Assembly: GCA_965198675.1 (NCBI GenBank)
Contig: OZ240666.1
Coordinates: 3,100,001-3,164,000 of the forward strand
From: Prochloron sp965198675
GTDB lineage: Bacteria > Cyanobacteriota > Cyanobacteriia > Cyanobacteriales > Prochloraceae
Direction: 5' to 3'
Length of the DNA: 64,000 nt
Below, one piece after another: positions 41,435 through 49,839 of this stretch. Below the pieces are notes generated by a model, which searched no databases, was not told the DNA's origin, and worked only from the letters and a program-made list of their open reading frames with translations. The position numbers and the translations under genes are program-made. How positions within the stretch are numbered: position 1 is the first letter of the stretch; each line of letters opens with the position of its first letter.

Positions 41435-42028
41435 ATGGTAAATCCAAGTCTTCAAACCTCCCCTCAACCTATTCGAGTACTGTCCTCCTCCGAGGGGGAA
41501 AAACTGTTTGCTAGAAAGAAATCTAGCATTCAGGCAAAAAAGTCTGATATGCACAAAAAATATAGCGAGGTCAGGGGTCATGAAATTCGAATTCAAATTG
41601 CAGATATCAATATATTTAACACATTCTACTACGAATTTAGGCAAGAAGTTTATAAACGAGAAAAAAAATTGCTAAAATTGCGTATTCCATGCGAAAATAT
41701 TTGGCACCTAGAAGATGATTGGGATAACGGCACATTTATATACCTCTATCTTTTAAGCGGCTGCGGAGATACTTCCAATCTAAACGAAATCAAAGAATTT
41801 CACTCATACTTAGACTTGATATTTAGTGAATTACGTAACAACGCTATACCAAAAGCCCGTCGGCATCCACCAAACTATTCGCCTCAAAAACAGGGCAAGC
41901 AAAAAAGTGGCAGCTTTCAATGGCCAGGGAACATAAAGGTAATAAAAAACAACGTAATGGTAATGATAATTCTCTTTTTGATTAGCATTCCCATTTTACT
42001 GATTCTAGTATTTGTCTTAGGAATATGA
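41435..42028 (+). CDS. Unknown tail-anchored protein, GUN4 operon gene 1
   Basis: 197 residues. Basic, polar N-terminal ~45 residues (ARKKSSIQAKKSDMHKKYSE), a globular middle (EIRIQIADINIFNTFYYEFRQEVYKREKKL, WHLEDDWDNGTFIYLYLLSG), a basic linker and one C-terminal membrane helix (MVMIILFLISIPILLILVFVLG). No motif known to me. Its TGA overlaps the next ATG in ATGATGA. First gene of four overlapping or closely spaced genes. Confidence 0.65.
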   Translation: MVNPSLQTSPQPIRVLSSSEGEKLFARKKSSIQAKKSDMHKKYSEVRGHEIRIQIADINIFNTFYYEFRQEVYKREKKLLKLRIPCENIWHLEDDWDNGTFIYLYLLSGCGDTSNLNEIKEFHSYLDLIFSELRNNAIPKARRHPPNYSPQKQGKQKSGSFQWPGNIKVIKNNVMVMIILFLISIPILLILVFVLGI

Positions 42029-42516
42029 TGAAGGAAAAAAAATTAAATTACATTTTTCATATTTTTTGGATCATAATTGTTGGAGCTGGGACAATCTGGG
42101 ATTTTGTGACAAGCATGCTGGGCTTCTTGAGCATATTAGGGTTACACTCGGCCCAACAAAAAGGGGATAATATTCTGGGAATTGTCATCTCAGCTGTTAT
42201 TTTGGGGTTCGCAGTTATTGGTATGGACATATGGTTTGTTAAAGACTGCGATGACAACGGACTAGACATAAATACCCGTCTTCAGTCTTTCGCGACTTAT
42301 CCTTGGGTAATGGCAAAGTTGTACGATGTGTGGACTTCTTTTGTAGGCACTGGACGAGCAGTGCTTCCTGGCATAAAAGAACAATTTACTAATATAGGTA
42401 TTGGAGAAGTACTAACAACAGCGGAAAGACCTAGTATTGTTTTAATTATTATAATGCTATCATTATTAATAGCCTCTTGCCCCATTATGCTATACAAATC
42501 TTTGGACAATGATTAG
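42025..42516 (+). CDS. Unknown three-helix membrane protein, GUN4 operon gene 2
   Basis: 163 residues. Helices at ~9-40 (IFHIFWIIIVGAGTIWDFVTSMLGFLSILG), ~50-70 (ILGIVISAVILGFAVIGMDIWF) and ~136-156 (IVLIIIMLSLLIASCPIMLY). The first helix pattern W-D-F-V-T-S-M-L-G-F-L-S-I-L-G resembles that of gene 4 (F-F-N-V-V-T-S-S-W-G-I-L-A-V-F-G), so the two may be distant paralogues. Coupled to gene 1 by ATGA. Confidence 0.65.
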   Translation: MMKEKKLNYIFHIFWIIIVGAGTIWDFVTSMLGFLSILGLHSAQQKGDNILGIVISAVILGFAVIGMDIWFVKDCDDNGLDINTRLQSFATYPWVMAKLYDVWTSFVGTGRAVLPGIKEQFTNIGIGEVLTTAERPSIVLIIIMLSLLIASCPIMLYKSLDND

Positions 42517-42579
42517 ACAAACAATGAACAATAAAATCTTTTTTTTATTCCTATATTGATTTCTTGTCTTCTTGTCTAC

Positions 42580-43056
42580 ATGATAAGCCCTAACTTGGGG
42601 AGATTTAGTCAGAGGAAACTATCTCCTTACATTGACTACGAAAAGTTGACCGACAATCTTGCATCGGGAGAACTGGAAAAAGCTGATTTAGAAACCTCTG
42701 AAATAATCAGCCAACTTGTTGGCCACAAGAAATGGTTGGGTAAAGGAGATATTAGTCGGCTACCCTGCAAGCATATTCTGAAAATAAATGAACTGTGGCT
42801 AAACCACAGCAAGGGAAAATTTGGACTTAGCGTTCAAGCGGAGTTATGGCCTGAGTCAAGAAAAGGCAGGTACGATTCAACAACTGACGACGAAATTCGC
42901 AATAGCATCGGTTGGGAACGCTCCCACCCCGGCGACAAAAGCTACATTAGATACGATTCTACTGCTTCGCAAGGCCATCTGCCCGCTGATAGATTCTCAG
43001 AGGGCCGACTTGTTGTTCATCACTTTGCTAAAAAGTTTGACGAGTGCCAGAAATGA
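42580..43056 (+). CDS. GUN4-domain protein, operon gene 3
   Basis: 158 residues from ATG 42580. IDYEKLTDNLASGELEKADLETSEIISQLVGHKKWLGKGDI, LPCKHILKINELWLNHSKGKFGLSVQAELW and GHLPADRFSEGRLVVHHFAKKFDEC fit the GUN4 fold, which binds bilins or porphyrins and activates Mg-chelatase when in true GUN4. Here the region is diverged and lies among membrane proteins, as in the many GUN4-domain proteins of filamentous cyanobacteria thought to act in signalling or conflict. Its TGA overlaps the next ATG. Confidence 0.8.
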   Translation: MISPNLGRFSQRKLSPYIDYEKLTDNLASGELEKADLETSEIISQLVGHKKWLGKGDISRLPCKHILKINELWLNHSKGKFGLSVQAELWPESRKGRYDSTTDDEIRNSIGWERSHPGDKSYIRYDSTASQGHLPADRFSEGRLVVHHFAKKFDECQK

Positions 43057-43466
43057 AAACTTTCTTGACTTGGATCTTAAGGGTTGGAGCTTTTTTTAAC
43101 GTAGTTACCAGCAGCTGGGGAATTTTAGCTGTCTTCGGCTGGACTTTTTCTGACGCCAACATACTTGTCTATTTCTATGCAATTCTGGGGAGCCTAATAT
43201 GTTTGAGAATTAATTTACTGTCAGCACAAGTGTGGAAAAAGCATAGAGACGAAGAATACTCTTATGTTATTCTATTCATGAGGTGCGGACACTCCCTCAT
43301 ACTAGCACTTCAGGCTATCCCGATATTCTATGGAACTGCTCAACTCATGGGCATAGAACCAGCGGAGCATTTAACTTCAGCTAACCCATTGCAAAAACTT
43401 ACCATTTTTGTTGTTTTTACCTATTTTGCCATAAGTCAATGGATTCTCTCCCAACAAAGAAGTTAA
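43053..43466 (+). CDS. Unknown four-helix membrane protein, GUN4 operon gene 4
   Basis: 137 residues from ATG 43053, overlapping the GUN4 gene by ATGA. Helices around WILRVGAFFNVVTSSWGILAVF, ILVYFYAILGSLICLRINLL, FMRCGHSLILALQAIPIFYG and LTIFVVFTYFAISQWIL. No known family. Converges on the PBP gene (10-base gap). Confidence 0.65.
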   Translation: MKTFLTWILRVGAFFNVVTSSWGILAVFGWTFSDANILVYFYAILGSLICLRINLLSAQVWKKHRDEEYSYVILFMRCGHSLILALQAIPIFYGTAQLMGIEPAEHLTSANPLQKLTIFVVFTYFAISQWILSQQRS

Positions 43467-43476
43467 TTACATCAAT

Positions 43477-45282
43477 CTACCTTAACTTAACGACGTCACT
43501 CATATAGGCTTTCCATAAAGCAGCTGCATTACCACTGCTCCCCTTGGTAGGACCAGGTGGCTCATTACCCAGCCAAATTCCTGTGACTAAATTATAATCG
43601 GGAAGATAACCAATAAACCAAAGATTGGTACCCTTGTCGGAAGTTCCTGTCTTCCCTGCTGCCTTATAACCCATGTCTGCACGACGACCAGTTCCACTCC
43701 GAACTACTCCCCGTAACAAATTATTCATAGTAGCAGCAGTTTTGCTCGATAGCACTCGCTTGGTACCGTCCTTCTGGTCCTTATCAAAAGAATAACTCTC
43801 CTTACAAGTTGAAAAATCGTCTGGATCACCACATCGGGTACGGTCCTTTATCCGCTTAATGCCATGGGGACGATGCCAAACACCACCATTGGCAAAAGCT
43901 GTGTAAGCTCCAGTCATTTCCAAAAGACTTACCTCTTCTTGCCCTAAAACTAGACCAGGAGTTAGTTTCAGTTCAGAGTTGATTCCCAATTTTTTAGCCA
44001 TGTCGGCTACTTTCTCCAGACCAACCTCTTTTGCCACCCGCAGAGCCACAGGGTTTTCTGACTGTGCCATAGCTCTGTAGAAATCAATCGATCCACTGCT
44101 ACGCTCACAAGGTTCGTAGGACTGACCTTGCCAGGATAAACCGTCACATGAGTACAATTTTCTTGGAGAGATTCCTTTCTCTAAAGCCGCAGCATAGGTA
44201 AACACTTTAAAAGTAGAAGCGGGGGAATGGTTGGTTGAGGTAGCAAGATTCACACCTTCATTTGTCTCTCCACCAACCATAGCAAGGATTTCCCCCGTGC
44301 GGGAATCCAGTGTGACAATGGCTCCTTCAGAAATACCAAGGCGATCGCCATTATTTTGAATTGCTTTCCGCAAAGCTCTTTCAGCTAGTTCCTGGATCTT
44401 AGGGTCTAAAGTCGTATAGATAACCCAGTCATTTTTCTCTCCCACCTTTCCCAATACATTGGGATCCTTAATTTCGTCAATAGCAACGTATTTACGAAAG
44501 GGGCGAGCAATGGAATCATCGGGAGGATTGTTAAATTTTATATGTGTTCGCTTTGCTTCATGTGCTTCATCTTCGCTAATTACACCTGCGTTTAGCATTG
44601 AATCAATCATTATATCCCGCAAATCTTCCACATTGTCTGGTTCTTTTTCGGGATTGCGAGCATTGGGAGCTGGGATAGTAGCCGCTATGGTAGCAGCTTC
44701 TGCAAGATTGAGAAAAGAAGCTGACTTATCAAAATAATACTGGGCAGCATCTTCAAATCCATATATGTTTATTCCCCCTCTTCCTCCCAAGAATACCCTA
44801 TTGAGATAGAGTCTTAAAATCTCGTTCTTACTGTAGACGAACTCTAACTTAAGAGCAGCTAAAACTTCTTGGATTTTTCTACCTAACGTCTTCTCTTTTC
44901 CTATGTCGGGGTAAACACTGCGAGCCAACTGCTGAATAATAGTACTACCTCCTTGCTGAGTAGAGAATAAAGCTCGGATAATTCCTATTGGATCCACTCC
45001 TAAGTGCCAGTCATATCGATGATCTTCCTGCGCTATGACTGCTTTAACTATATAGGGAGAAAAATCAGACAGCTTATCTAACTCCTCGTGCTCACTTCTC
45101 CAGGGAGATAATAGGGTAGTTTTACCATCATTAGCTAATAAAACTGTTGAGCTATTGTATCCTGGTACTGGAGGCGGTATGGTCCAATCTTTCCCAGCTA
45201 TCAAAACGGATAGTAACAGAAAAATGACGAACCCGACTGCTCCCCACAAAAAATTACGCAATGTATAATTCATGTACAACAC
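43477..45282 (-). CDS. Class A penicillin-binding protein
   Basis: 601 residues. N-terminal membrane anchor (~10-30), glycosyltransferase domain with IAQEDHRYDWHLGVDPIGIIRA and GGSTIIQQLAR (catalytic E of EDHR), then KNEILRLYLNRVFLG; transpeptidase domain with STFK (ASTFKVFTYAAALEKG), SEN (AQSENPVAL) and KTGTS (AGKTGTSDKGTNLWFIGYLP). Polymerises and crosslinks peptidoglycan in the periplasm. Its 3' neighbour in transcription is the GUN4 operon (convergent); upstream is a small membrane gene 18 bases away on the same strand. Confidence 0.93.
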   Translation of the reverse strand: MLYMNYTLRNFLWGAVGFVIFLLLSVLIAGKDWTIPPPVPGYNSSTVLLANDGKTTLLSPWRSEHEELDKLSDFSPYIVKAVIAQEDHRYDWHLGVDPIGIIRALFSTQQGGSTIIQQLARSVYPDIGKEKTLGRKIQEVLAALKLEFVYSKNEILRLYLNRVFLGGRGGINIYGFEDAAQYYFDKSASFLNLAEAATIAATIPAPNARNPEKEPDNVEDLRDIMIDSMLNAGVISEDEAHEAKRTHIKFNNPPDDSIARPFRKYVAIDEIKDPNVLGKVGEKNDWVIYTTLDPKIQELAERALRKAIQNNGDRLGISEGAIVTLDSRTGEILAMVGGETNEGVNLATSTNHSPASTFKVFTYAAALEKGISPRKLYSCDGLSWQGQSYEPCERSSGSIDFYRAMAQSENPVALRVAKEVGLEKVADMAKKLGINSELKLTPGLVLGQEEVSLLEMTGAYTAFANGGVWHRPHGIKRIKDRTRCGDPDDFSTCKESYSFDKDQKDGTKRVLSSKTAATMNNLLRGVVRSGTGRRADMGYKAAGKTGTSDKGTNLWFIGYLPDYNLVTGIWLGNEPPGPTKGSSGNAAALWKAYMSDVVKLR

Positions 45283-45300
45283 CTCTAAACAATTGGTAAA

Positions 45301-45678
45301 CTATTTCAGCCCCGGACACCTATTACTACCTCTCTTTGCTTCTTCCCTAAGAATATCTTCTGCAATATCATACCAAGCCAATCGCTCTTTATAATGGTGA
45401 GGATCCAAACTTAACGTGGCTCCCTTTAAAGAGGGAGGAGCCTTAGCATAGAATCTATCATTTACTTTTACATTAAAATTAGATTCATCAAGTCCAAGAT
45501 TCTTTTGGCACCTAATGATCCGAGTTCGTCTTTCCTTCTCTTCCCTAGGAGAAAGCTCAGGTTCGGTATTTGGAGGTGGTTCAGGAGTCACGCTCGGTGT
45601 TAAAATAGAGACACCAGATATAACAGAAACCGTGAAAACAATAGCGATAAGAGCATCTCGAATACGATTCTCCGACAT
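45301..45678 (-). CDS. Small membrane-anchored protein upstream of the PBP gene
   Basis: 125 residues. One N-terminal helix (ALIAIVFTVSVISGVSIL), a proline-rich linker (TPSVTPEPPPNTEPELSP) and a small periplasmic domain with two cysteines (IRCQKNLGL, NRCPGLK). The 18-base gap to the PBP gene suggests one message and a role at the cell wall. No family recognised. Confidence 0.65.
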   Translation of the reverse strand: MSENRIRDALIAIVFTVSVISGVSILTPSVTPEPPPNTEPELSPREEKERRTRIIRCQKNLGLDESNFNVKVNDRFYAKAPPSLKGATLSLDPHHYKERLAWYDIAEDILREEAKRGSNRCPGLK

Positions 45679-45863
45679 AATTCCGAGTTATATCTAGATG
45701 TTGAAACCCTGAAGGGTTTTTATCATGTAGCCCGCAATTCATGAGCGGGCGCTTGAGCTTGAGCAGAGCCGCGTGTTCTCACGACAGGGAAACATTCACT
45801 ATTTTAGTCGTTTCAATTCAGTGGGTTGGCGTTGTTGGGTTTCGTTCCTCTTCCCAACCTACA
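45679..45863. other. Intergenic hairpins
   Basis: AAACCCTGAAGGGTTTTTATC at 45704-45724 is a stem followed by T residues on the plus strand, and GCCCGCAATTCATGAGCGGGC at 45731-45751 is a second stem. They lie between two minus-strand genes, so a terminator function is uncertain. A TGGGTTGGCGTTGTTGGGTT repeat follows. Confidence 0.5.
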
Positions 45864-46439
45864 CTAAAGGAAAAAGCAAGAACGAGCAAGAGCTTCTTTT
45901 AGCAGAATATCGTAAGTGCGATCGCTGACAACGTAAGCTCCGAAACGTTCCAAGTGGGGGTTTTGGATTTGAGCATCGAACAGGAGGAACTTGCGCAGGC
46001 GCAAATGTTCCACTAGTTTTACCATAGCCACTTTTGAAGCTTCCGGAACTTGGTAAAACATGGATTCGCCGATAAAAGCACCACGAAGGACAATACCGAG
46101 AATCCCTCCAGCTAGCTTATCTCCTTGCCAAGTCTCGAAACTGTGTGCCCAACCAGCTTCGTGAAGGGCGAGATAAATATCCAACAGTTCTGGGGAGATC
46201 CAAGTACTTGGACGTGCTGCACACCCTGCACAGACAGCCGGGAAATCCCGATTAATAGCCACAGTAAAGCGTTCTTGATTCAGGGCGCGACGCAAGGATT
46301 TGGGGTAGTGAAATCTTTCATCTAGGGGAATCAAGGCTCGTTTTTTACTACAATACCAATCTAACTTGTCATTGTCATTGTCCATTAAGAAATAACCTTG
46401 AGCGTATCCTTGAATTATTGCCCTTATGTCCCCTATCAT
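45864..46439 (-). CDS. aat: Leucyl/phenylalanyl-tRNA--protein transferase
   Basis: 191 residues from ATG 46439 (MIGDIRAIIQGYAQGYFLM); the longer TTG start at 46478 is less likely. Family marks: YPKSLRRAL, DFPAVCAGCA, TWISPELLDIYLALHEAGWAHSFETW, GGILGIVLRGAFIGESMFY and LLFDAQIQNPHLERFGA. Transfers Leu or Phe to N-terminal Arg/Lys of proteins (N-end rule). No ClpS or ClpA gene in the window. Confidence 0.92.
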   Translation of the reverse strand: MIGDIRAIIQGYAQGYFLMDNDNDKLDWYCSKKRALIPLDERFHYPKSLRRALNQERFTVAINRDFPAVCAGCAARPSTWISPELLDIYLALHEAGWAHSFETWQGDKLAGGILGIVLRGAFIGESMFYQVPEASKVAMVKLVEHLRLRKFLLFDAQIQNPHLERFGAYVVSDRTYDILLKEALARSCFFL

Positions 46440-46659
46440 TAAGAAATAACTAATAAACGATGATAAAGTTTCACCCAAAGAGGTGGGGAAATGTTTTTCG
46501 AATATAGCAACCGCCAGGGCGATCGCTTCCCTCTGGAGCCGCCAACTGCTATAGGATTAAATCACAGAGACGCAGAGGACACAGAGAAAGATAAGAGAGG
46601 GTGTAGGGTGGGAAATTTTGGCAACATTACAATATTATTACTTATTAGCTTAAACAAAA

Positions 46660-46989
46660 ATGACAGAACCAATTGCCTCAATTACTTTACCCCCAATCCA
46701 AAACCCCCAACAAGAAGGGGAGTGGTTAAAAACAACTTTACAAGAGTGGCTCAATGCCGAATTTATTCCGGAAGTAATTAACGAAAAAATTGCCTCCAGA
46801 GCAGCCCAAATCTTTGTCCGTCAACGTTTAGAAGGAGAAAATGACTTGGGCAGTCTGGTAATTGCTATTATTACAGAAATGCAAGCTTTTGACTTTAGCA
46901 AGAGTTTTTATAGCGAATTTGCCATCGCTAATGCTGTAAGCGATTTAATCTTAGATAGTTTAGGAATCGATCGCTGTTGTGGCGCGTAG
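46660..46989 (+). CDS. Conserved cyanobacterial hypothetical protein
   Basis: 109 residues, helical and acidic: EWLKTTLQEWLNAEFIPEVINEKIASRAAQIFVRQRLEGENDLGSLV, then FYSEFAIANAVSDLILDSLGI. A short conserved protein in cyanobacteria with no known role. Its C-terminus (DRCCGA) runs into a TAGGGTGGGCATTGCCCACC palindrome. Confidence 0.7.
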   Translation: MTEPIASITLPPIQNPQQEGEWLKTTLQEWLNAEFIPEVINEKIASRAAQIFVRQRLEGENDLGSLVIAIITEMQAFDFSKSFYSEFAIANAVSDLILDSLGIDRCCGA

Positions 46990-47034
46990 GCGCGTAGGGT
47001 GGGCATTGCCCACCAAGCCAGAATGTAATAACAA

Positions 47035-47337
47035 TTACCAACTAGATTTTACCACACCGGGTAACAAACCTTCGTGTGCCCATTTCCGGAATACGTTGCG
47101 GGAGAGACCGAAATCTCGGTAGTAACCTCTTGGTCGCCCAGTGAGCAAGCAGCGGTTCCGCTTGCGAGTGGGAGCGCTATTGCGAGGTAACCGTTGCAGT
47201 TGGCGATGAATGTCCAATCTTTGTTTTGGGTTGGTGGCTGTGCGAAACTGCTCTTTTAAATCTGCTCGCTTGTCAGCATATTTATCTATCAAAGCTTTAC
47301 GCTTTTTCTCCCGCTCAATCATGGATTTTTTGGCCAT
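47035..47337 (-). CDS. rpsN: 30S ribosomal protein S14
   Basis: 100 residues, the long zinc-free form (no CxxC). KKSMIEREKKRKALIDKYADKRADLKEQF and RNRCLLTGRPRGYYRDFGLSRNVFRKWAHEGLLPGVVKSSW are canonical. Isolated from the ribosomal protein operons, as usual in cyanobacteria. Confidence 0.97.
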   Translation of the reverse strand: MAKKSMIEREKKRKALIDKYADKRADLKEQFRTATNPKQRLDIHRQLQRLPRNSAPTRKRNRCLLTGRPRGYYRDFGLSRNVFRKWAHEGLLPGVVKSSW

Positions 47338-47391
47338 AAATCTTCCTTTTTTTAATTCTGATGCAATTGTCTCTCTTATTTTACCTCATTA

Positions 47392-47416
47392 TAGCAAACC
47401 TAAATGATTTGCACAA
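47392..47416. repeat. Solo IS630-type inverted-repeat end
   Basis: TAGCAAACCTAAATGATTTG and five further bases match the left end of the IS630 element at 6319 (TAGCGAGCCTAAATGATTTG). No partner end was found within the next few hundred bases. It lies just upstream of rpsN. Confidence 0.65.
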
Positions 47417-47504
47417 TTAGAGGGTCGAAAGAAATATCGAGAGGGCGATCGCCAGTAATAATTTGACCGGCAATGTTACTTGTTGGTGGGCAATGCCCAC
47501 CCTA

Positions 47505-48134
47505 CTAGGCTCCTATCCCCTTATTGCTTGGACACAAATGTGCCAAGGAGCAAGCCGTACAATTGGGTTTCCTGGCTTGGCAAATTGCTCGACCGTGATA
47601 AATTAAGCGAATGGACCAATTTTCCCATTCTGGTTGAGGCAAAAGCTCCATGAGGTCTTTTTCTATCTTCACCGGATCTGTTGCTGTTGTCAATCCCAAT
47701 CGCCTGCTCAAGCGCTTCACATGGGTATCCACCGTTACTCCTTGGATGATACCGTAACCGTGGGCGAGAACCACATTAGCGGTTTTGCGAGCAACTCCTG
47801 GTAATTTGACTAACAATTCCATCTGTTTAGGTACTTCCCCGTCAAATTCCGCCACCAACTTTTCACAAGCAGCCCGGATATTTCTCGCTTTGTTGCGATA
47901 AAAGCCCGTGGAACGCACCAACTGCTCCAACTCCTCCAAATCTGCATTAGCCAGACTATGAGCGTCGGGAAAGCGAGCAAACAGAGCAGGAGTAACTTGA
48001 TTGACTCGTTCGTCAGTACATTGAGCCGAAAGCATGGTGGCTACCAGCAATTGTACTGGGGTTTCGTAATTGAGGCTGCAAGTAGCATGGGGATAGAGAC
48101 TTTTGAGCAGCACCAAAATTTCTTCTGCTAACAC
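47505..48134 (-). CDS. nth: Endonuclease III
   Basis: 209 residues, GTG start placed directly after the rseP stop. Helix-hairpin-helix with catalytic K in LVKLPGVARKTANVVLAHGYG (K~120), D in VTVDTHVKRLSRRLGL (~138), and the 4Fe-4S cysteines C-x6-C-x2-C-x5-C in CQARKPNCTACSLAHLC. Removes oxidised pyrimidines in base excision repair. Coupled to rseP. Confidence 0.95.
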   Translation of the reverse strand: MLAEEILVLLKSLYPHATCSLNYETPVQLLVATMLSAQCTDERVNQVTPALFARFPDAHSLANADLEELEQLVRSTGFYRNKARNIRAACEKLVAEFDGEVPKQMELLVKLPGVARKTANVVLAHGYGIIQGVTVDTHVKRLSRRLGLTTATDPVKIEKDLMELLPQPEWENWSIRLIYHGRAICQARKPNCTACSLAHLCPSNKGIGA

Positions 48135-49226
48135 TTATTGAAAAAGTTCCTGAAACACTGCCAAATTAACCGTATCCCTCACAATCAAGAATAGCCCCAA
48201 ACCCAGTAATACCAATAATCCAGTTTGCATAATACCTTCTTGAAGTTTGGTGGGTATTGGTTTCCCCTGCACCCCCTCAATTATCAAAAAGGCTAATTGT
48301 CCACCATCCAAAGCTGGAAGGGGCAAAATATTGATAATCGCCAGGTTAATGCTAATTAAAGCAGCAAATTGGAAGAGATTAGCTAAATTATCCCGAGCTA
48401 ATTCGGCTCCCACTTCCACAATCTTCACTGGACCTGCTACTTGTCCCGCTGTGTCTTTAAAGTTAAAAATCAACTGACCAAAACCTTTCGCGGTGAGGAT
48501 AGTAATGCGCTGGAGTTCCTGGGATCCAACAGTCAAAGCTTCCAGGATATTGTCTGCTCGACGATGTACTGTTTCCCCGTTGGGAAAGAGTATAACGCCA
48601 ATTTTACCCTGTCCATCTTTGTCTGCTGTGGGGGTAACGGTGAGTTGAAGAATTTCTTCTCCTCGTTGAATGGTAAACTGAAGGGGTTGGTTAGCAGCAT
48701 CCTGAATTTTTTCCCTCAAGGTCATCATCCCATCCTCAGACGCCCCCAGTTCCTGATTTTCCACAGCGAGAATGATATCTCCTGCTTCAATACCCGCGTC
48801 CCGTGCTGCTGTAATCTCCCCAGAGACTATTTCTGGAATGATTACTCCCGGTTGATAGTCAATGTCTTGAAAGCCCATAGTACCTGCTTGGAGCACTAAG
48901 AGGAAATAAGCAAAGATTAAATTAGCAATCACCCCGGCGCTCATAACGATCGCCCGGTCCAGAATAGGGCGGTTGCGCATTAAATCAGGGTCATTTAGGG
49001 GAATATTACTCTCGGGATCGTCATCGGGAAAACCCACATAACCACCGAGAGGAAGAGCGCGCACTGCATATTCCGTTGTCGATCCTTGATATTTGACTAA
49101 AATGGGACCGAAACCAATGGAGAAACGATTGACGTGAATACTTTGCAACCGAGCGGCGGCAAAATGACCTAATTCATGAACTAGAATAAGAAGGGCTAAA
49201 ACGCCGATGGCAGCCAATATTGACAT
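48135..49226 (-). CDS. rseP: Site-2 intramembrane metalloprotease RseP
   Basis: 363 residues. HELGH in LILVHELGHFAAARL (~15-28), PDZ domain in the middle (EIVSGEITAARDAGIEAGDIILAVENQELG), and NILPLPALDGGQLAF with the second metal ligand D. Cleaves anti-sigma factors or other membrane substrates. Its stop is followed immediately by the nth GTG. Confidence 0.94.
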   Translation of the reverse strand: MSILAAIGVLALLILVHELGHFAAARLQSIHVNRFSIGFGPILVKYQGSTTEYAVRALPLGGYVGFPDDDPESNIPLNDPDLMRNRPILDRAIVMSAGVIANLIFAYFLLVLQAGTMGFQDIDYQPGVIIPEIVSGEITAARDAGIEAGDIILAVENQELGASEDGMMTLREKIQDAANQPLQFTIQRGEEILQLTVTPTADKDGQGKIGVILFPNGETVHRRADNILEALTVGSQELQRITILTAKGFGQLIFNFKDTAGQVAGPVKIVEVGAELARDNLANLFQFAALISINLAIINILPLPALDGGQLAFLIIEGVQGKPIPTKLQEGIMQTGLLVLLGLGLFLIVRDTVNLAVFQELFQ

Positions 49227-49232
49227 AGTCAG

Positions 49233-49839
49233 TTAATGTTCTCGAATTTGACTTTTATCCATTCTAAGAGGTACCACTCTCAATAAACAACTCATTACAA
49301 TTCCCGTAGTTGCTCCCACCACTAACCAAGTTACTACCAAACCCACAACTTCCCACAAAAACAAGTTAATTTCCAGACGCAGCCAACCTGCTACAGTCCA
49401 CCCCAAAGCCAGTCCAATTCCCCAACACAGAGGACTTGCTATTAGCCAGCACCAACCTGCTCTTACTTGGCTTCTCAGTACCAGCCATTGCATCGTACCC
49501 ACCAATATACCAGCTAAGCTGCCGAAGATAAAGCCAGATAAAGCCGTAGATAGTCCTGAGGAGGATAATGTTGGTGCGGGGTGCTACCCAACCAATGGCA
49601 CCCATACCGCTACCTGTCATTAAACCCCAACCAATAATACAAGCAAATAGCCATAACCAAGCTCTTGGGAGGTGACGACGAAGGAGAAGATATTGGGTTA
49701 TCCCCACTATTGCAGCACCGATTATTCCTTCTATGGTAGCCAATTCTGGTCGTAAGCCAATTTCCAAGAAGAGCAAACTCAGGGAAAAAGCAAAAATAGT
49801 TGTGAGAGTCCATTGAAGGAAAAAGGGCAAGTGTTTCAC
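49233..49839 (-). pseudogene. Four-to-six-helix membrane protein, frameshifted
   Basis: Starts at GTG 49839, which overlaps the TGA of the GHL10 gene. First part: KHLPFFLQWTLTTIFAFSLSLLFLEIGL, GIIGAAIVGITQYLLLRRHLPRAWLWL. Near 49545-49570 the family-like frame shifts; the second part is GSLAGILVGTMQWLVLRSQV, WCWLIASPLCWGIGLALGW to RMDKSQIREH. The two halves are internal duplicates (GITQYLLLRRHLPRAWLW versus GTMQWLVLRSQVRAGWCW), which makes one original gene certain enough. A single indel, sequencing error or programmed shift would explain it. Confidence 0.75.

Noticed and set aside
45704..45751. Terminator between the small membrane gene and aat
   Set aside because: The T run is on the plus strand while both neighbours are on the minus strand, so the direction does not fit.
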